A stretch of DNA of 64,000 nucleotides from the NCBI GenBank assembly GCA_963764205.1, contig CAVXRN010000002.1, positions 992,001 through 1,056,000 of the forward strand. Reading direction: 5' to 3'. Position numbers and translations under genes: made by a program. Origin of the DNA: Chersky-840 sp963764205 (GTDB lineage Bacteria > Actinomycetota > Acidimicrobiia > Acidimicrobiales > UBA8190). The notes under the pieces are model-generated. The model was not told where the DNA came from, ran no database searches, and saw only the letters and a list, made by a program, of their open reading frames with translations. Position 1 is the first letter of the stretch, and every line of letters begins with the position of its first letter. Shown here in pieces: positions 8,861-16,585 of this stretch.

Positions 8861-10723
8861 TCACGATCGCACCGGGTCGACCTCCACCCGGAGCCGACCC
8901 GGTGGACGTGCCACGCTCGACAGCACGTCGCACAGCGTGGCGTGGTCAGGGGCGCGGACCGACCACACGCCGTCGACGGGGCCGCTCACCTCGACGCTCA
9001 CGGGCGAGGATTCGCGCAGGGCGGCGCCGTACGCGTCCGCCGCGGCCCCAGACACCACGGCCATGGCACTGAAGGGAGGGAGACGCAGGGCTCGGCGCAC
9101 CTCGGCCTCCGCCTCGGCCAACACCCCCGGGTCGGCCGACACGGCGGAGACGAGGGCGGGGTGGCGGGGCTGACGTGTCTGGACGACCACGCGCCCCGGC
9201 GCCCGGGGGCCGGTGACGGTCCCGGTCCCAGTCTCGGTTTCGGCGTGACCGTGGCCGGACCCGGCCACGAGCCGAGCCGCCCGGGCCAGGAGGGCCAAGG
9301 CCTGCTCGGCCCCACGGAAGCGCGGGGCTAGCAGCTCCGAGTCGAACTCCAAGAACGCCACCACCTCGGCCTCGGGCACGCGGTGCAACGCCGCCTCGGT
9401 GCCCACCACCACCCGGGCCCCCTGCACCCGGCCCTCTTCGCCGTCGTCGGACCGTGCCGGGCCCCACACCTCGGCCACCGGCACACCGACGAGCGCTTCG
9501 AGCTCCTCGCGCACACGCGACACCCCCAGCCGCAGCGCCTTCATGCGGGTCCGGCCGCAGCCCGCACACACCACCGGACGACGCTCCCCGCACCGCCGGC
9601 ACCGCAGGACCGTCGGCGTGTCGTCGGTCAGCTCGAGCGCGGCCCCGCACGTCTCGCACCGCGCCAGCTCACCGCACGCGGCACAGCCCAGCAACCGCAC
9701 GCGTCCGGTCCGGTTGACGACGCACACCACCCGTCCGCCGCCTCGCTCGGTCACGGCGCGGACCAGGCGGACGAGACGCTCGGAGAACAGCCCCGTACGC
9801 GGGTCGTCACTGCGGCGGTCGATGACCTCGACCGCGGGCCACCCCCGTCGCTCGACCGTGCGCGCCGCGGTGACGAGGCGGCCCCGCGCCAGGATCTCGA
9901 GGGTCGGACAGGGCGAGACGAGCGTGCACGGGGCGCCGTCCCGCCGGGCGCGCTCGGCCACGACCGCCCACGCCGCCCACGTCGGGGCCCGCTCCTCGTG
10001 GTACGCCTCGTCGTGCGCGTCGAGCACGACGGCGGCCGCCAGTCGCGCCAGCGGTGCGAAGGCCGCGGCGCGCGCCCCCACCACGACGCATCCACCGGCG
10101 CGTGCTCGGGCCCAATCGTCGGGGAGCAGCGCGGTCGCCACGCCCACCGCGCGCAGTCGGCGCGACAGCTCGGCCGCGGCGCCATGCCCCGGGACGAGGA
10201 CCAGTGCACCGCTGTCGGGCCCCCCACGCTGCTGGCGCCGGACGGCGGCCAGGACGAGGGGCCAGGGGTCGGTGGCCGGACCTAGGCGCACGACGGTCGT
10301 CCCCTCGTCGAGCTCGGTCGCGTCCGGCGCCGGGGTCGGGGACGGGGTCGCGGCGGGGGGAAGGGTGCGGACCGCCAGCGCGGAGGAGGCGGTGCGCATG
10401 AACCCCGCCACCGGGCCGGCCCAGCGCCACGAGGCCCAGGTGCAGAGCTCGAGCACCGCAGGCGGCGGTCCCCACCCGCGCACGGCCGCGATGGCACGGA
10501 GCGTCACGCCGGGTACCGGCTCGGCCGGGTCCTGCACCACCCACCCGCCCACCCGCCGTGCACCGAGGGCGATGCGGACCTGGGTGCCCACCCGCACCCG
10601 CGCCGCCAACGCGGCGGGCACGCTGTAGTCGAAGGTCTTGCGCAACGCGCTCACGTCGGGGAGCACCCGCACGACGCGCTCGTCGGGGCGGCGGTCGAGA
10701 CGTTCGTTGGGCTCCGCCGCCAT
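8861..10723 (-). CDS. priA: PriA-like primosomal protein N', helicase motifs lost
   Basis: Homologue of the replication-restart protein PriA, 620 residues. The N-terminal DNA-binding domain (RVLPDVSALRKTFDYSVP) and the paired zinc-binding cysteines (CAACGELARCETC and CRRCGERRPVVCAGCG) are present. The Walker A motif GxPGSGKTE expected around residue 150 is absent (GALVLVPGHGAAAELSRRL instead), and the DEAH box is degenerate (LDAHDEAYHEE). Loss of helicase motifs is known for actinobacterial PriA homologues, so it probably acts as a structural or DNA-binding restart factor. It lies between metK and def, a conserved actinobacterial order. Confidence 0.88.
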   Translation of the reverse strand: MAAEPNERLDRRPDERVVRVLPDVSALRKTFDYSVPAALAARVRVGTQVRIALGARRVGGWVVQDPAEPVPGVTLRAIAAVRGWGPPPAVLELCTWASWRWAGPVAGFMRTASSALAVRTLPPAATPSPTPAPDATELDEGTTVVRLGPATDPWPLVLAAVRRQQRGGPDSGALVLVPGHGAAAELSRRLRAVGVATALLPDDWARARAGGCVVVGARAAAFAPLARLAAAVVLDAHDEAYHEERAPTWAAWAVVAERARRDGAPCTLVSPCPTLEILARGRLVTAARTVERRGWPAVEVIDRRSDDPRTGLFSERLVRLVRAVTERGGGRVVCVVNRTGRVRLLGCAACGELARCETCGAALELTDDTPTVLRCRRCGERRPVVCAGCGRTRMKALRLGVSRVREELEALVGVPVAEVWGPARSDDGEEGRVQGARVVVGTEAALHRVPEAEVVAFLEFDSELLAPRFRGAEQALALLARAARLVAGSGHGHAETETGTGTVTGPRAPGRVVVQTRQPRHPALVSAVSADPGVLAEAEAEVRRALRLPPFSAMAVVSGAAADAYGAALRESSPVSVEVSGPVDGVWSVRAPDHATLCDVLSSVARPPGRLRVEVDPVRS

Positions 10724-10776
10724 GGCGGCAGTCTGACGCGGCGCTGGGTCGGGGAGCTCCCCGCCGCCCGACCCCG

Positions 10777-11973
10777 TTACAGGCCGAGGCTGCGCTTGAG
10801 GTCGTCCACGCGGGGAGTGGCCTCCCAGGTGAACTCCTTGTCCGAGCGGCCGAAGTGGCCGTAGGCGGCGGTGCGTCGGTAGATCGGCCGCTTGAGGTCG
10901 AGGTCCCGGACGATCGCCGCGGGCCGGAGGTCGAATACCTCGCGCACGGCCTGCTCGATCTTGACCGGGTCCACCGCCTCGGTGCCGAAGGTCTCGACCA
11001 TGAGCGAGACCGGGGCGGCCACGCCGATGGCGTAGGCCACCTGCACCTCACAGCGTCGCGCCGCGCCGGCTGCGACGACGTGCTTGGCCACCCAGCGCGC
11101 CGCATACGCGGCCGAGCGGTCGACCTTGGACGGGTCCTTGCCCGAGAAGGCCCCCCCACCGTGGCGCGCCATGCCGCCGTAGGTGTCCACGATGATCTTT
11201 CTTCCCGTCAGCCCGGTGTCGGCGTGCGGTCCGCCCAACTCGAACCGACCGGTGGGGTTGGCCAGGATGCGCAACCCCGAGGTGTCGAGGTCGGGCGGGA
11301 GCAGCGGGTGGATGACGTGCTCGCGCAGGTCGGGGAGCAAGAGCGTCTCGATGTCGACACCCGCGGCGTGCTGGGTCGAGATGAGGACGGTGTCGATGGC
11401 CACGGGGCGGCCCGAGTCGTACACGACGCTCACCTGGGTCTTGCCGTCGGGCCGGAGATAGGGAAGGACACCCACGCGCCGGACCTGCGCCAGGCGCTGC
11501 GCCAGGCGGTGCGCCATCCAGATCGGGAGCGGCATCAGGTCGGGCGTCTCGTCGCACGCGTACCCGAACATCATCCCCTGGTCACCCGCACCCTGCGCGT
11601 TGAGTTGGTCCTCGCCGCCCGAGCCGGTCCGAAGCTCGTGCGCGGCGGTGACGCCCTGGGCGATGTCGGGTGACTGCTCGTCGAGCGCCACGAGCACACC
11701 ACAGGTGCGGCCGTTGAACCCGTAGGCGTCGCTGTCGTAGCCGATGTCGCACACCACGTCTCGCGCCAGGCTGGCGATGTCGATGTAGCACTGGGTGGAG
11801 ATCTCACCGGCCACCACCACGAGGCCCGTGGTGAGCAGCGTCTCGCACGCCACCCGACCGTCGGGGTCCGACGCCAGCACGGCATCGAGGACCGAGTCCG
11901 AGATCTGGTCGGCCATCTTGTCGGGATGTCCTTCGGTCACCGACTCCGATGTGAAGGTATGGCGCGTGGTCAC
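10777..11973 (-). CDS. metK: S-adenosylmethionine synthetase
   Basis: Makes SAM from methionine and ATP. The 398-residue product starts with the diagnostic FTSESVTEGHPDKMADQISD and includes GAGDQGMMFGYACDETP, the P-loop-like GGGAFSGKDPSKVDRSAAYA and ARRCEVQVAYAIGVAAPVS. GTG start at 11973 overlaps the coaBC stop as GTGA. No SAM riboswitch is possible directly upstream since the start lies inside coaBC. Metal- and substrate-binding Asp/Lys residues of the family are in place. Confidence 0.97.
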   Translation of the reverse strand: MTTRHTFTSESVTEGHPDKMADQISDSVLDAVLASDPDGRVACETLLTTGLVVVAGEISTQCYIDIASLARDVVCDIGYDSDAYGFNGRTCGVLVALDEQSPDIAQGVTAAHELRTGSGGEDQLNAQGAGDQGMMFGYACDETPDLMPLPIWMAHRLAQRLAQVRRVGVLPYLRPDGKTQVSVVYDSGRPVAIDTVLISTQHAAGVDIETLLLPDLREHVIHPLLPPDLDTSGLRILANPTGRFELGGPHADTGLTGRKIIVDTYGGMARHGGGAFSGKDPSKVDRSAAYAARWVAKHVVAAGAARRCEVQVAYAIGVAAPVSLMVETFGTEAVDPVKIEQAVREVFDLRPAAIVRDLDLKRPIYRRTAAYGHFGRSDKEFTWEATPRVDDLKRSLGL

Positions 11974-13250
11974 GAGTCACTCCTCGAGTTGTCGTCCCCC
12001 CCAGGGGCCCCGGCTGACCGTCGGCCCCTGCCCGGACGTTGTCCGTCCAGGCGAACGATCACATTATCCAAAATGGCGTGGGCCACCTCGAGCTTCGAGG
12101 TCAGAGGGACCTGGCGGGCGGTCCCGTCGGCCCCCAGGAGCGTGACCGCGTTGGTGTCGTGGTCGAACCCCACGTGCTCAGCCGAGACGTCGTTGGCCAC
12201 CATGAGATCGAGGTGCTTCGCCTGCAACTTGGCCGCGGCGCGCGACGCCATGTCGTGGGTCTCGGCCGCGAACCCGACCAGGACCTGCCCCTCCCGCCGA
12301 CGCCGTCCGAGCTCGGCCAGGATGTCGGGTGTGGGCTCGAGCACGAGCTCGGGCACCCCGTCGGCCTTCGACAACTTGGCCTCGGCCGGCGACTTCAACC
12401 GGAAATCTGCGACAGCGGCCGCCATGACCACGACGTCGGCCTGCGCACCGTGGTCGAGCATGGCCACTTCCATCTCGGCCGCGGTCTCCACCCGGACGAC
12501 CTCGATGCGCGACGAGACGGGGCGCGCCGCGGTCGTCACGAGCACGACGTGCGCGCCGCGTGCCGACGCCGCTTCGGCGACGGCGTGGCCCTGCTTCCCC
12601 GACGACCGGTTGGAGATGAAGCGGACGGGGTCGATCGGCTCCCTCGTGCCACCGGCGCTCACGACCACGCGCCGTCCGGCGAAGTCGCGTCCGCGCGAGG
12701 ACGAGCCCAGCACCGCCAGTGCCGCCTCGACGATGTCGTGCGGCTCAGCCAGACGCCCGGCCCCCACGTCGCCACCGGCCAGGCGGCCCTCGGCCGGCTC
12801 CACCACGTGCACCTGGCGCCGGCGCAGTGTGGCCAGGTTGTCCTGCACGGCGGGGTGTTCCCACATCTCGGTGTGCATGGCCGGACACACCATCACCGGC
12901 GCACGCGTGGCCAGGACCGTGGCGGTGAGCAACCCGTCGGAGATCCCGTTGGCGTAACAACCCAGGAAGCGGGCGGTGGCCGGGACCACGAGCACCAGAT
13001 GCGCACGTTGACCGAGATGGGTGTGGGGAATGGGGTCGCTCTCGTTCCACAGAGACTTCTGCACGGGCTCCGACGCCAACGCCGAGAACGTCACCTCGCC
13101 CACGAACCTCGTGGCGTCGTCGGTGAGCACCGGGACCACGTGGACGCCGGCGTCGACCAGTCGACGACACACCTCGACGGCCTTGTAGGCCGCGATGCCT
13201 CCGGTGACCCCCAGGACGACGGTCTTGCCCGCGGCGGTGGTCGACGTCAC
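11970..13250 (-). CDS. coaBC: Bifunctional phosphopantothenoylcysteine decarboxylase/synthetase
   Basis: Two consecutive steps of coenzyme A synthesis. The CoaC flavoprotein domain (residues 1-180) has VVLGVTGGIAAYKAVEV, the active-site region HLVLVVPATARFLGCYANGI and the PAMHTEMWEHPAVQDNL loop; the CoaB domain (about 190-400) has VVVSAGGTREPIDPVRFISN and the KxKK-like TPDIL region. GTG start at 13250. 426 residues with a basic, disordered C-terminus. It follows rpoZ and precedes metK, the standard actinobacterial order. Confidence 0.95.
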   Translation of the reverse strand: MTSTTAAGKTVVLGVTGGIAAYKAVEVCRRLVDAGVHVVPVLTDDATRFVGEVTFSALASEPVQKSLWNESDPIPHTHLGQRAHLVLVVPATARFLGCYANGISDGLLTATVLATRAPVMVCPAMHTEMWEHPAVQDNLATLRRRQVHVVEPAEGRLAGGDVGAGRLAEPHDIVEAALAVLGSSSRGRDFAGRRVVVSAGGTREPIDPVRFISNRSSGKQGHAVAEAASARGAHVVLVTTAARPVSSRIEVVRVETAAEMEVAMLDHGAQADVVVMAAAVADFRLKSPAEAKLSKADGVPELVLEPTPDILAELGRRRREGQVLVGFAAETHDMASRAAAKLQAKHLDLMVANDVSAEHVGFDHDTNAVTLLGADGTARQVPLTSKLEVAHAILDNVIVRLDGQRPGRGRRSAGAPGGDDNSRSDS

Positions 13251-13291
13251 TCGGTGCTCCGGGGTCGCTGCGGGGCGGGCACGGCCGCCTG

Positions 13292-13711
13292 CTACTCGCC
13301 GGCCTCCGGCTGATCCGCCTCGACCTCGGCCACGACGTCGGGCGCCACATCGGCGACGACGTCGGGTGCGACCTCGACGGTGGCCTCAGGGGTCAGGGCG
13401 TCGACGACGGCGCTGAGCGCGGGGGTGACGAGGTCGTCGCCGACGGTGGCCTCCGCTGCTTCGGCGTCCTCCTCGGACACCTCACTGGGGTCGATGCGGT
13501 GATATGTGGCCTTGCCCGCCGCGACCTCCTCGAAGGCGATGGTGAGCGGCTTGCCCGAGACGGACGTGACCTGGGGGGGCACGACGAAGCCGAGGCCCTC
13601 TCCGAGCTGGTTGTAGTACGAGTTGATCTGGCGGGCCCGCTTGGCCGACAGGGCGACCAACGTGAACTTCGAGTCGACCTTGTCGAGGAGGTCCTCGACG
13701 GGCGGGTCCAT
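13292..13711 (-). CDS. rpoZ: RNA polymerase omega subunit
   Basis: Omega stabilises the RNA polymerase beta' subunit. The 139-residue product starts MDPPVEDLLDKVDSKFTLVA and has KRARQINSYYNQLGEG and KPLTIAFEEVAAGK, typical of the actinobacterial form. After about residue 85 comes an acidic tail with repeated VAPDVVA units. ATG 13711 is chosen as the family-like start; GTG 13750, just before the end of gmk, is an alternative that would add 13 residues. Position gmk-rpoZ-coaBC supports the call. Confidence 0.92.
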   Translation of the reverse strand: MDPPVEDLLDKVDSKFTLVALSAKRARQINSYYNQLGEGLGFVVPPQVTSVSGKPLTIAFEEVAAGKATYHRIDPSEVSEEDAEAAEATVGDDLVTPALSAVVDALTPEATVEVAPDVVADVAPDVVAEVEADQPEAGE

Positions 13712-13736
13712 GAGCGTCGAGCGGCGCTGGGGCAAT

Positions 13737-14309
13737 TCAGGCTCCTCCACGGTCGCCGGCCGGTGCGTCCGGCGGGAGAGTGCGGTGTAGGTCCAGTATA
13801 CCGGCCACCTGGGACACCGCCCGGTCCACCTCGTCATTCACGACCACGAACGGTGTCAGCTCCCGCCCCAGCCGCATCTCCTCGGCGCCCACGGCGATCC
13901 GACGGTCCACCTCGGCGGCGTCGTCACCGCGCTGGCGGAGGCGCTGGCGCTGGATCTCGGGTGATGGAGGGACCAACAGGACGACCAGCGCGTCGGGATG
14001 TCGGGCCTTGACCTGCTGGGCCCCTTGCAGGTCGATCTCGAGCACGACGTCGCGGCCCGCCAGGGCGTCGGGGAGAGGCGTGCCGTAGAGGTGTCCGAGG
14101 AACTCGGCCCACTCCAAGAAGCCCCCCGCCGCGACCGCCTCTTCGAAGCGCCCGCGGTCGACGAAGGTGTAGGCGTCAGCGGCTTCTCCCGGACGTCGCG
14201 GTCTCGTGGTCCACGAGCGGCTGAGCCACAGCCCGGGGTCGCGTTCGACCAAGCGGGAGACGACGGTGCCCTTCCCCGCCCCGCCGGGGCCGGAGATGAC
14301 GAGGATCAG
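13737..14309 (-). CDS. gmk: Guanylate kinase, probable CTG start
   Basis: Phosphorylates GMP to GDP. The conserved N-terminus ILVISGPGGAGKGTVVSRL (P-loop) and the GMP-site segments SWTTRPRRPGE and TFVDRGRFEEAVAAGGFLEW are intact; 190 residues is normal. The P-loop begins at residue 7, so the start must lie just upstream, yet no ATG, GTG or TTG is in frame between the P-loop and well inside mihF. The codon at the right place is CTG at 14309, overlapping the mihF stop as CTGA. An automatic start at the TTG 14252 would delete the ATP-binding loop and is rejected. Order mihF-gmk-rpoZ is standard for actinobacteria. Confidence 0.9.
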   Translation of the reverse strand: MILVISGPGGAGKGTVVSRLVERDPGLWLSRSWTTRPRRPGEAADAYTFVDRGRFEEAVAAGGFLEWAEFLGHLYGTPLPDALAGRDVVLEIDLQGAQQVKARHPDALVVLLVPPSPEIQRQRLRQRGDDAAEVDRRIAVGAEEMRLGRELTPFVVVNDEVDRAVSQVAGILDLHRTLPPDAPAGDRGGA

Positions 14310-14626
14310 GACTTCGACGTATGTGTCAGCAGAGCGTCGCGTTGGTTGGCACCGAGGCCCTGCAGCCGACGACTCTCACTGATCCCGACCGTCTCCATGA
14401 GGCGACGTGCCTTGACCTTGCCGAGACCAGGGAGCGACTCGAGCACCGACAGCACCTTCATCTTGCCGACGGTCTCGTCGTTCTCGGCCCGCGTGAGGAG
14501 CTCAGAGAGGGTGATGGAACCCATCTTGAGCTTCTCCTTCACCTCAGCCCGCTCGCGGCGGACCTTGGCGGCCTTGTCCAGCGCCGCCTGGCGCTGCTCC
14601 GGGGTAAGTGCAGGAGGTTGCGGCAT
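14306..14626 (-). CDS. mihF: Actinobacterial integration host factor (mIHF type)
   Basis: Nucleoid-associated DNA-binding protein of the mycobacterial IHF family, unrelated in sequence to E. coli IHF. It shows the long first helix (TPEQRQAALDKAAKVRRERA), LSELLTRAENDETVGKMKV and the helix-two-turn-helix VLESLPGLGKVKARRLME followed by RRLQGLGANQRDALL. Three in-frame ATGs exist: 14662 (ATGA overlap with the pyrF stop), 14638 and 14626. 14626 is preferred since TATGGT ends 7 nt upstream and homologues begin near here, giving 106 residues; the longer coupled form may also be made. Lies between pyrF and gmk. Confidence 0.9.
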   Translation of the reverse strand: MPQPPALTPEQRQAALDKAAKVRRERAEVKEKLKMGSITLSELLTRAENDETVGKMKVLSVLESLPGLGKVKARRLMETVGISESRRLQGLGANQRDALLTHTSKS

Positions 14627-14633
14627 GCGGGCC

Positions 14634-14639
14634 ACCATA
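14634..14639 (-). promoter_or_regulatory. Possible -10 element for a leaderless mihF transcript
   Basis: Minus-strand TATGGT is 7 nt before ATG 14626. Together with the operon transcript from pyrF it could give mihF-gmk-rpoZ an independent start. The motif also contains the alternative ATG 14638. Confidence 0.4.
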
Positions 14640-14658
14640 GCGTCCTCGCGAGCGGGGG

Positions 14659-15369
14659 TCATCCTCGAGGCGCGGCCGTCGACGCGGCCACTTCGGCCAC
14701 CACCGCAGCCGCCATGGCCTCGGGGTCAGCCGCCGCGGTGACGGCGCGACCGATCACGAGAATGTCGGCCCCCTCGGCCATCGCGGCGGCCGGGGCGGCG
14801 GCGCGCGCCTGGTCGTCGGTCGGAGTCCCCGAGGGTCGGATCCCGGGCACCACCGTCAAGAGCCCCGGGGCCGCTCGCCGGGTTACGGCGAGATCGGAGG
14901 CCGCACAGACGATCCCCCCGCAGCCGGTCGCCGCGGCCAACGTAGAGCGGGCCACGAGCGTCTCGGGCGTGGCGTCGGTGTCGCTCGTCAGGATCGTGAC
15001 GCCGAGCACGCAGGGTGTTGGCGCCCCGGCCGCCGACGCCCCTTCGGCCATGCCCGAGACGGCACTCCGGAGCATGTCCTCACCACCCTGCGTGTGCACC
15101 GTGGCGAAAGCGACCCCGAGGCCCCCCAGGACCCGGCTCGCTCGGGCCACGGTCGTCGGGATGTCATGGAGCTTGAGGTCGAGGAACACCCGGTAGCCCT
15201 CCGCCGAGAGCGCCGAAACGGCCTCGGGGCCGGCCGCCCCGAACAGTTCGAAACCCACCTTCGCCACCCCGAACCAGGGACGGAGTCGGCGCGCCAGGCG
15301 CAAGGCCACCACCAGGTCGTCCACGTCGAGGGCCAGGGCCAGCCGGTCCCGGGGCTCCGCCTCACCCAT
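14659..15369 (-). CDS. pyrF: Orotidine 5'-phosphate decarboxylase
   Basis: Last step of UMP synthesis. The 236-residue protein is the PyrF type used by actinobacteria: RLALALDVDDL, VFLDLKLHDIPTTVARASR with the catalytic Asp-Lys-Asp tetrad, VHTQGGEDMLR, and TVVPGIRPSG then ADILVIGRAVTAAADP for the phosphate site. ATG 15369 is chosen; it overlaps the end of pyrD by 8 bp. Its TGA overlaps a potential mihF ATG as ATGA. Confidence 0.95.
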   Translation of the reverse strand: MGEAEPRDRLALALDVDDLVVALRLARRLRPWFGVAKVGFELFGAAGPEAVSALSAEGYRVFLDLKLHDIPTTVARASRVLGGLGVAFATVHTQGGEDMLRSAVSGMAEGASAAGAPTPCVLGVTILTSDTDATPETLVARSTLAAATGCGGIVCAASDLAVTRRAAPGLLTVVPGIRPSGTPTDDQARAAAPAAAMAEGADILVIGRAVTAAADPEAMAAAVVAEVAASTAAPRG

Positions 15370-16585
15370 GGCCGCCCCCCGGCTGGTCCGGGCCACGCGC
15401 CGGCCGCGGGGGCATGGGGGGGAGCCGGGAGGGCACGTCGGGTCGCGTCACGGGCGCGGGACGCGACCGGGGTGGACCCGTGCCTGGCTGCGGCTCGGGC
15501 GCGGCAGTGGCCCACGGCGGAGGGCCCGCCGTTGCCCACGTCCGAGGGCCCGCGGGCCCCGGTGGCACCATGGCCTGCTGAGGTGTCGCCGTCGGCGCGG
15601 GCGTCGGCGCGGGCGCGGGTGTCGACGATCCCGGCGCGTCGGGAACGGGGAACGGCGGCACGCCGTGCACGGCGCCCACGAGGCTCCGCACGTCGCCGAC
15701 GTCGTGCACGCGGCACCAGCGGCGGAGTCCGGCCAGCACACGAGCCGGAGCGCGCGGGTCGCGAAACGTCGCCGTGCCGACTTCCACCGCGTCGGCGCCG
15801 GCCAGCATCATCTCGACGACGTCGACGCCGCGCGCCACCCCTCCGACTCCGACGATGCCCACGGTGGGGAACGCGGCGCGACAGTCGTGGACGGCGCGCA
15901 CCGCCACCGGGCGGATGGCGGGCCCCGACAGGCCACCACCTCCGGGCCCCGAACCGAGTCGGTACCTCCGGCGGCGCACGTCGATGGCCATGCCGAGCAC
16001 CGTGTTGACGAGCACCAGCGTCTCGGCCCCGGCCTGGAGCGCGGCGGCCGCGATCTCGACGAGGTCGGGGACGTTGGGGCTCAGCTTGACCCACAACGGC
16101 AATTCACACGCGGCCGACGCGGTCACGGCCTGGGCGGTGGCGGAAGCCGAGTGGGCGAACATGCGACCGCGGTCCTCGAGGTTGGGACAGCTCACGTTGA
16201 CCTCGACGGCGACGACGCCGGGCGCGCCGACGAGCATGGCGGCGGCCTGCGCGTATTCCTCGGCGCTGCGCCCCCAGATGCTCGCCACGACGCGAGTGCC
16301 CCGTTCGTTGAGGGCAGGGAGCTCCCGCGCCAGCCACGCGCCGACGCCCGGTCCCTGGAGGCCGACGGAGTTCAGCATGCCGGCCGGTGTCTCGTGCACG
16401 CGCGGCGGCGGGTTGCCGCGCCACGGGAGCACCGAGAGCGACTTCACCACGACGGCCCCGAGCGAGGCGAGGTCGACGTAGGACGCGAGCTCGGCACCGT
16501 GGCCGGCGGTTCCCGACGCGGTGAGGACCGGGTTCGGAAGTGGCACGGACCCCACATGGGTTCGCAGGTCGACCGCTCTCCTCAC
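15362..16585 (-). CDS. pyrD: Dihydroorotate dehydrogenase, class 1B, with proline-rich tail
   Basis: Oxidises dihydroorotate to orotate. The core (residues 1-300) matches the class 1B catalytic subunit: NPVLTASGTAGHGAEL, VEVNVSCPNLEDRGRMFA with the active-site Cys, LVLVNTVLGMAIDVRRR and GPGGGGLSGPAIRPVAVRAV. Class 1B enzymes normally need an electron-transfer partner PyrK, which is not in this operon. The last 100 or so residues are a low-complexity Pro/Ala tail that the family does not usually have. GTG 16585 overlaps the carB stop as GTGA. 407 residues. Confidence 0.92.
   Translation of the reverse strand: MRRAVDLRTHVGSVPLPNPVLTASGTAGHGAELASYVDLASLGAVVVKSLSVLPWRGNPPPRVHETPAGMLNSVGLQGPGVGAWLARELPALNERGTRVVASIWGRSAEEYAQAAAMLVGAPGVVAVEVNVSCPNLEDRGRMFAHSASATAQAVTASAACELPLWVKLSPNVPDLVEIAAAALQAGAETLVLVNTVLGMAIDVRRRRYRLGSGPGGGGLSGPAIRPVAVRAVHDCRAAFPTVGIVGVGGVARGVDVVEMMLAGADAVEVGTATFRDPRAPARVLAGLRRWCRVHDVGDVRSLVGAVHGVPPFPVPDAPGSSTPAPAPTPAPTATPQQAMVPPGPAGPRTWATAGPPPWATAAPEPQPGTGPPRSRPAPVTRPDVPSRLPPMPPRPARGPDQPGGGHG

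Noticed and set aside
11970..11975. SAM riboswitch upstream of metK
   Set aside because: metK starts inside coaBC through a GTGA overlap, leaving no leader.
14253..14309. gmk starting at the TTG 14252
   Set aside because: It would remove the ATP-binding P-loop that is clearly encoded just upstream.
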